NCBI RefSeq assembly: GCF_018131225.1 | Contig: NZ_JAFCMM010000004.1 | Coordinates: 496,001-560,000 of the forward strand | Source: Bradyrhizobium sp. U87765 SZCCT0048 | GTDB lineage: Bacteria > Pseudomonadota > Alphaproteobacteria > Rhizobiales > Xanthobacteraceae | DNA: 64,000 bases | Direction: 5' to 3' | Shown here: positions 60,858 through 64,000 of the stretch, piece after piece | Layout of the letters: the number at the start of each line of letters is the position of its first letter | Position numbering within the stretch: position 1 is the first letter of the stretch | Made by a program: the position numbers and the translations under genes | The notes under the pieces: model-generated | What the model was told of the DNA's origin: nothing | Databases searched by the model: none | What the model saw: only the letters and a program-made list of their open reading frames with translations

Positions 60858-61589
60858 ATGCTGACAGCCACTGCCCCAGTCGATCTTGACGACGGCCCCC
60901 GGACCGCACGGTCCGGGAGGGAGCGGATGTGCGCGGTCACGCGGCAGGTTCAGCCGATCGAGGAACTGATCCGCTTCGTCGTCGGTCCCGACGGCGAGGT
61001 GGTGCCCGATCTCAAATGCAAACTGCCCGGCCGCGGCCTGTGGGTCTCGGCCAGCCGGGACACCCTGGCGGAAGCGATCCGCCGCGGGGTATTCGGCCGG
61101 GGATTCAAGCGCGAGGTGCGGGTGTCGCCTGACCTCGTGGCGCTCACCGATGCCTTGCTGGTGCGCGGCGCGGTCGAGGCCCTGGCAATGGCCGGCAAGG
61201 CCGGCGAGGTGGTGGCCGGGTTCACCAAGGTGGAAGCCGCCCTCGGGGCCGGACAGGCAGCAATGCTGCTCCACGCCTCCAACGGGGCTGCCGACGGAAT
61301 CCGCAAGCTCGACGCGATTGCGCGGCAAAATACCGGCGAAACCGCCCCGTTTCCGATCCTCTGCGCATTGACCTCTGCAGAATTGGATTTGGCACTTGGG
61401 CGCTCAAATGTGATACATGCAGCCCTGCGCGCGGGCCCGGCCGTTCGAACCGTCCTGGACCGCTGCCGCAGCGTCCTCCGGTTTCGCGCGACTCCGGAGC
61501 AGCGGGCGAACAAGGCTGCAGCGACAACCATTGCCGCGACCACGACTTCGAGGTTAAAGGACGCCCCGACGGGACGGCCTCAAGACTGA
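60858..61589 (+). CDS. YlxR/DUF448 RNA-binding protein with L7Ae-like domain
   Basis: 243 residues. The YlxR domain (about 15-95) shows RMCAVTRQVQPIEELIRFVV, LPGRGLWVS and AIRRGVFGRGFKR, a known RNA-binding fold in nusA-infB operons. Residues about 105-215 resemble the L7Ae-like half seen in alphaproteobacterial versions (AMAGKAGEVVAGFTKVEAAL). It binds RNA; a role in nucleoid or ribosome function is only suggested in other bacteria. It is 16 bp after nusA. Confidence 0.88.
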   Translation: MLTATAPVDLDDGPRTARSGRERMCAVTRQVQPIEELIRFVVGPDGEVVPDLKCKLPGRGLWVSASRDTLAEAIRRGVFGRGFKREVRVSPDLVALTDALLVRGAVEALAMAGKAGEVVAGFTKVEAALGAGQAAMLLHASNGAADGIRKLDAIARQNTGETAPFPILCALTSAELDLALGRSNVIHAALRAGPAVRTVLDRCRSVLRFRATPEQRANKAAATTIAATTTSRLKDAPTGRPQD

Positions 61590-61629
61590 CGCGGCGCCGC
61601 AAGCGCCCAACGAGATTAGGACTGACTGA

Positions 61630-64000
61630 ATGGCTGAAACGAAAAATCCTGGCGACAAGACTCTGAGCGTCGGTTCGAAAACTCTGTCGCTGAAGCCGCG
61701 CACAGAGACCGGCGTCGTGCGCCAGAGTTTCAGCCACGGCCGCACCAAGTCGGTGGTGGTCGAGAAGAAGACCAAGCGCCGCATGCCCGGCGATCCGCCC
61801 GAACCCGTCGCCGCCGCCTCCCCCCGCGCGCCCGAGCCGCAGCAGGCCAAGCCTGCTGCGCCGCCGCCGAGCCGGCCGGCGCCGTCCGCCCCGCCCCGTT
61901 CCTCCAGCCCGCAGCAGCGCGGCGGATCGGGCGTCGTTCTGCGCAGCCTCACCGAGGACGAGCGCAGCGCGCGCGCCATGGCGCTCGCCGATGCGCGCCT
62001 GCGTGACGTGGAAGAGCGCCGCATCGCTGAGGAAGAAGCCCAGCGCCGCGCCAGCCGCGAATTCCAGGAGCAGCAGGAGCGCGAGGCCGCCGAGGCCCGC
62101 GCCCGCGAGGAAGCCGCCCGCCGCCGTCTCGAGGACGAGGCCAAGCGCAAGGCCGAACTCGAGGCCAAGAAGCGCTTTGGCGAAGACGAGGCCAAGGCAC
62201 GCTCGACGACCGCGCCGACCACCACACCTGCGGCCCGCCCCAGCGGCGCCCCGCCGGCCCGCACCGGCGCACCGACCTCACGGCCGGCGTCCAGCACAGC
62301 CCGCCCGGGCACGCCCGGCGCCGCGCGGCCCGCAGGGGGCCTGACCGCTGGCCGCCCGCCCGCCGTCGCCGCCGAAGCGGATGACGACGAGGCCCGGCGT
62401 CCGGTTCGCCGCGGCCCCGGCGGCGCGCGTCCGGTCATCCCGCCGAAGACCACCGCCAAGCCCGGCCCGCAGAAGCAGCGCGGCCGCCTCACCGTCGTCA
62501 CGGCGCTGACCGCCGACGACGTGCGCGAGCGCTCGGTTGCCTCGTTCCGCCGCCGTACCCAGCGCCTCAAGGGCCATCAGGCCAACGAGCCGAAGGAAAA
62601 GCTGATCCGCGAGGTCGTCATCCCCGAGGCCATCACCATCCAGGAGCTCGCCAACCGTATGGCCGAGCGCGCCGTGGACGTGATCCGCATGCTGATGAAG
62701 CAGGGTCAGATGGTGAAGATCACGGATACGATCGACGCCGACACCGCCCAGCTGATCGCCGAGGAACTGGGGCACACCGTCAAGCGCGTCGCCGATTCCG
62801 ACGTCGAGGAAGGCCTGTTCGACGTTGCCGAGGACCACGCCTCCGACCAGACGCCGCGTCCGCCGGTCGTCACCGTCATGGGCCACGTCGACCACGGCAA
62901 GACCTCGCTGCTCGACGCCCTGCGCCACGCCAACGTGGTCAGCGGCGAAGCCGGCGGCATCACCCAGCACATCGGCGCCTACCAGGTGACCTCGCCGCAG
63001 GGCGGCAAGATCACCTTCATCGACACCCCCGGCCACGCCGCGTTCACCGCGATGCGCGCCCGCGGCGCCAAGGTCACCGACATCGTCGTGCTGGTGGTGG
63101 CCGCGGACGACGGCGTGATGCCGCAGACGATCGAGGCGATCAACCACGCCAAGGCGGCGAAGGTGCCGATGATCATCGCGATCAACAAGATCGACAAGCC
63201 GGACGCCAAGCCGGAGCGCGTGCGCACCGAGCTGCTGCAGCACGAGGTGCAGGTCGAATCGTTCGGCGGCGACGTCGTCGACGTCGAAGTGTCGGCGAAG
63301 AACAAGACCAATCTCGACAAGCTGCTCGAGATGATCTCGCTGCAGGCCGAACTGCTCGATCTCAAGACCAACCCGGACCGTCCGGCCGAAGGCACCGTGA
63401 TCGAAGCCAAGCTCGATCGCGGCCGCGGCCCGGTGGCCACCGTGCTGGTGCAGCGTGGCACGCTGCGGATCGGCGACATCATCGTCGCCGGCGCCGAGAT
63501 GGGCCGCGTCCGCGCGCTGATCTCCGACCAGGGCACCACCATTCAGGAAGCCGGTCCTTCGGTGCCGGTCGAGGTGCTCGGCTTCAACGGGCCGCCAGAA
63601 GCCGGCGACCGTCTCGCCGTGGTCGAGAACGAAGCCCGCGCCCGCCAGATCACCGACTACCGCGCCCATCAGAAGCGCGAGAAGCAGGCGGCCCGCAATT
63701 CGGGCATGCGCGGCTCGCTCGAGCAGATGATGTCGCAGCTCAAGACCGCGGGCCGCAAGGAATTCCCGCTGGTCATCAAGGCCGACGTGCAGGGCTCGCT
63801 GGAAGCGATTCTCGGCTCGCTCGAGAAGCTCGGCACCGACGAGGTCGCGGCGCGCGTGCTGCACGCCGGCGTCGGCGGCATCAGCGAGTCCGACGTCACG
63901 CTGGCGGAAGGCTTCAATGCCGCGATCATCGGCTTCAACGTGCGCGCGCACAAGGAAGCCGGCGACGCCGCCAAGCGCGACGGCATCGAGATCCGTTACT
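61630..64000 (+). CDS. infB: Translation initiation factor IF-2, 3-prime end beyond the window
   Basis: 790 codons are visible from ATG 61630; no stop occurs before the edge. N-terminal IF2_N-type SLKPRTETGVVRQSFSHGRTK (start and end words), a long Arg/Glu/Ala coiled-coil and Pro/Ala-rich stretch (about 60-290), then a second IF2_N domain and the GTPase with GHVDHGKT (418-425), DTPGHAAF, NKID and SAKNKTN. Domains II and III follow; domain IV is cut. It places initiator tRNA on the ribosome with GTP. Confidence 0.96.
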   Translation, partial: MAETKNPGDKTLSVGSKTLSLKPRTETGVVRQSFSHGRTKSVVVEKKTKRRMPGDPPEPVAAASPRAPEPQQAKPAAPPPSRPAPSAPPRSSSPQQRGGSGVVLRSLTEDERSARAMALADARLRDVEERRIAEEEAQRRASREFQEQQEREAAEARAREEAARRRLEDEAKRKAELEAKKRFGEDEAKARSTTAPTTTPAARPSGAPPARTGAPTSRPASSTARPGTPGAARPAGGLTAGRPPAVAAEADDDEARRPVRRGPGGARPVIPPKTTAKPGPQKQRGRLTVVTALTADDVRERSVASFRRRTQRLKGHQANEPKEKLIREVVIPEAITIQELANRMAERAVDVIRMLMKQGQMVKITDTIDADTAQLIAEELGHTVKRVADSDVEEGLFDVAEDHASDQTPRPPVVTVMGHVDHGKTSLLDALRHANVVSGEAGGITQHIGAYQVTSPQGGKITFIDTPGHAAFTAMRARGAKVTDIVVLVVAADDGVMPQTIEAINHAKAAKVPMIIAINKIDKPDAKPERVRTELLQHEVQVESFGGDVVDVEVSAKNKTNLDKLLEMISLQAELLDLKTNPDRPAEGTVIEAKLDRGRGPVATVLVQRGTLRIGDIIVAGAEMGRVRALISDQGTTIQEAGPSVPVEVLGFNGPPEAGDRLAVVENEARARQITDYRAHQKREKQAARNSGMRGSLEQMMSQLKTAGRKEFPLVIKADVQGSLEAILGSLEKLGTDEVAARVLHAGVGGISESDVTLAEGFNAAIIGFNVRAHKEAGDAAKRDGIEIRY

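Overview
The window is a GC-rich chromosomal segment from an alphaproteobacterium, most likely order Hyphomicrobiales (Rhizobiales), Bradyrhizobium/Rhodopseudomonas-like. Three things support this. The housekeeping gene order murJ-trpS-usp-nfuA-tsaB-rimI-fur-miaB-phoH-ybeY-corC-lnt-xre-trmB, followed by rimP-nusA-ylxR-infB, matches that group as I know it. The rimP operon has an attenuator-like leader. Intergenic mosaic repeats of types common in Rhizobiales genomes occur at 7634-7738, 37060-37164, 37266-37378 and 49363-49446. I see no rRNA, tRNA, CRISPR array, insertion sequence or prophage. All assignments are by reading motifs; no database search was possible.

Region 1 (1-16274) is accessory. 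It starts with the end of a LysR regulator. Next is the most unusual gene of the window (735-2033, minus strand): an N-terminal CHAT/caspase-like protease domain with a His/Cys pair, fused to a C-terminal GGDEF-derived nucleotide-cyclase-like domain whose signature is rewritten. It has visibly lower GC than its neighbours, and a perfect tandem 22-bp duplication lies just upstream. A double PPC/DUF296 protein, an alpha/beta hydrolase, a Tat-type FAD oxidoreductase, an AraC regulator, a MES-type esterase, a secreted ClpP-fold protein without the usual histidine, a metallophosphoesterase, a beta-lactamase-fold lipoprotein, a large autotransporter adhesin and a second AraC regulator follow.

Region 2 (16281-29114) is an exopolysaccharide locus of Wzx/Wzy type. 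A plus-strand operon holds the initiating phosphoglycosyltransferase, two GT4 glycosyltransferases, an FkbM methyltransferase, a Wzy-like polymerase, a hexapeptide acyltransferase and a Wzx flippase. It meets, tail to tail with a 10-bp gap, a minus-strand pair encoding the OPX export lipoprotein and a Wzz/tyrosine autokinase. Only two transferases besides the initiator imply a short repeat unit.

Region 3 (29222-43031) carries catabolic genes with divergent regulators. LysR faces cytochrome P450 plus MmgE/PrpD, with a 17-bp palindrome between them. An acyl-CoA ligase plus crotonase faces TetR, with a 22-bp palindrome between them. Pirin, succinate-semialdehyde dehydrogenase, a family VIII esterase/beta-lactamase, a HAD phosphatase, an FMN reductase and adenosine kinase follow.

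Region 4 (43333-64000) is the housekeeping core: lipid II flippase, tRNA charging and modification, Fe-S delivery, a Fur regulator, the phoH-ybeY-corC-lnt operon, and the rimP-nusA-ylxR-infB transcription/translation operon (infB runs off the end). Two points stand out. No metK lies between the XRE regulator and trmB, where I would expect it. The rimP leader contains mutually exclusive hairpins ending in a T-run, followed by a possible 39-codon upstream ORF whose stop overlaps the rimP start.
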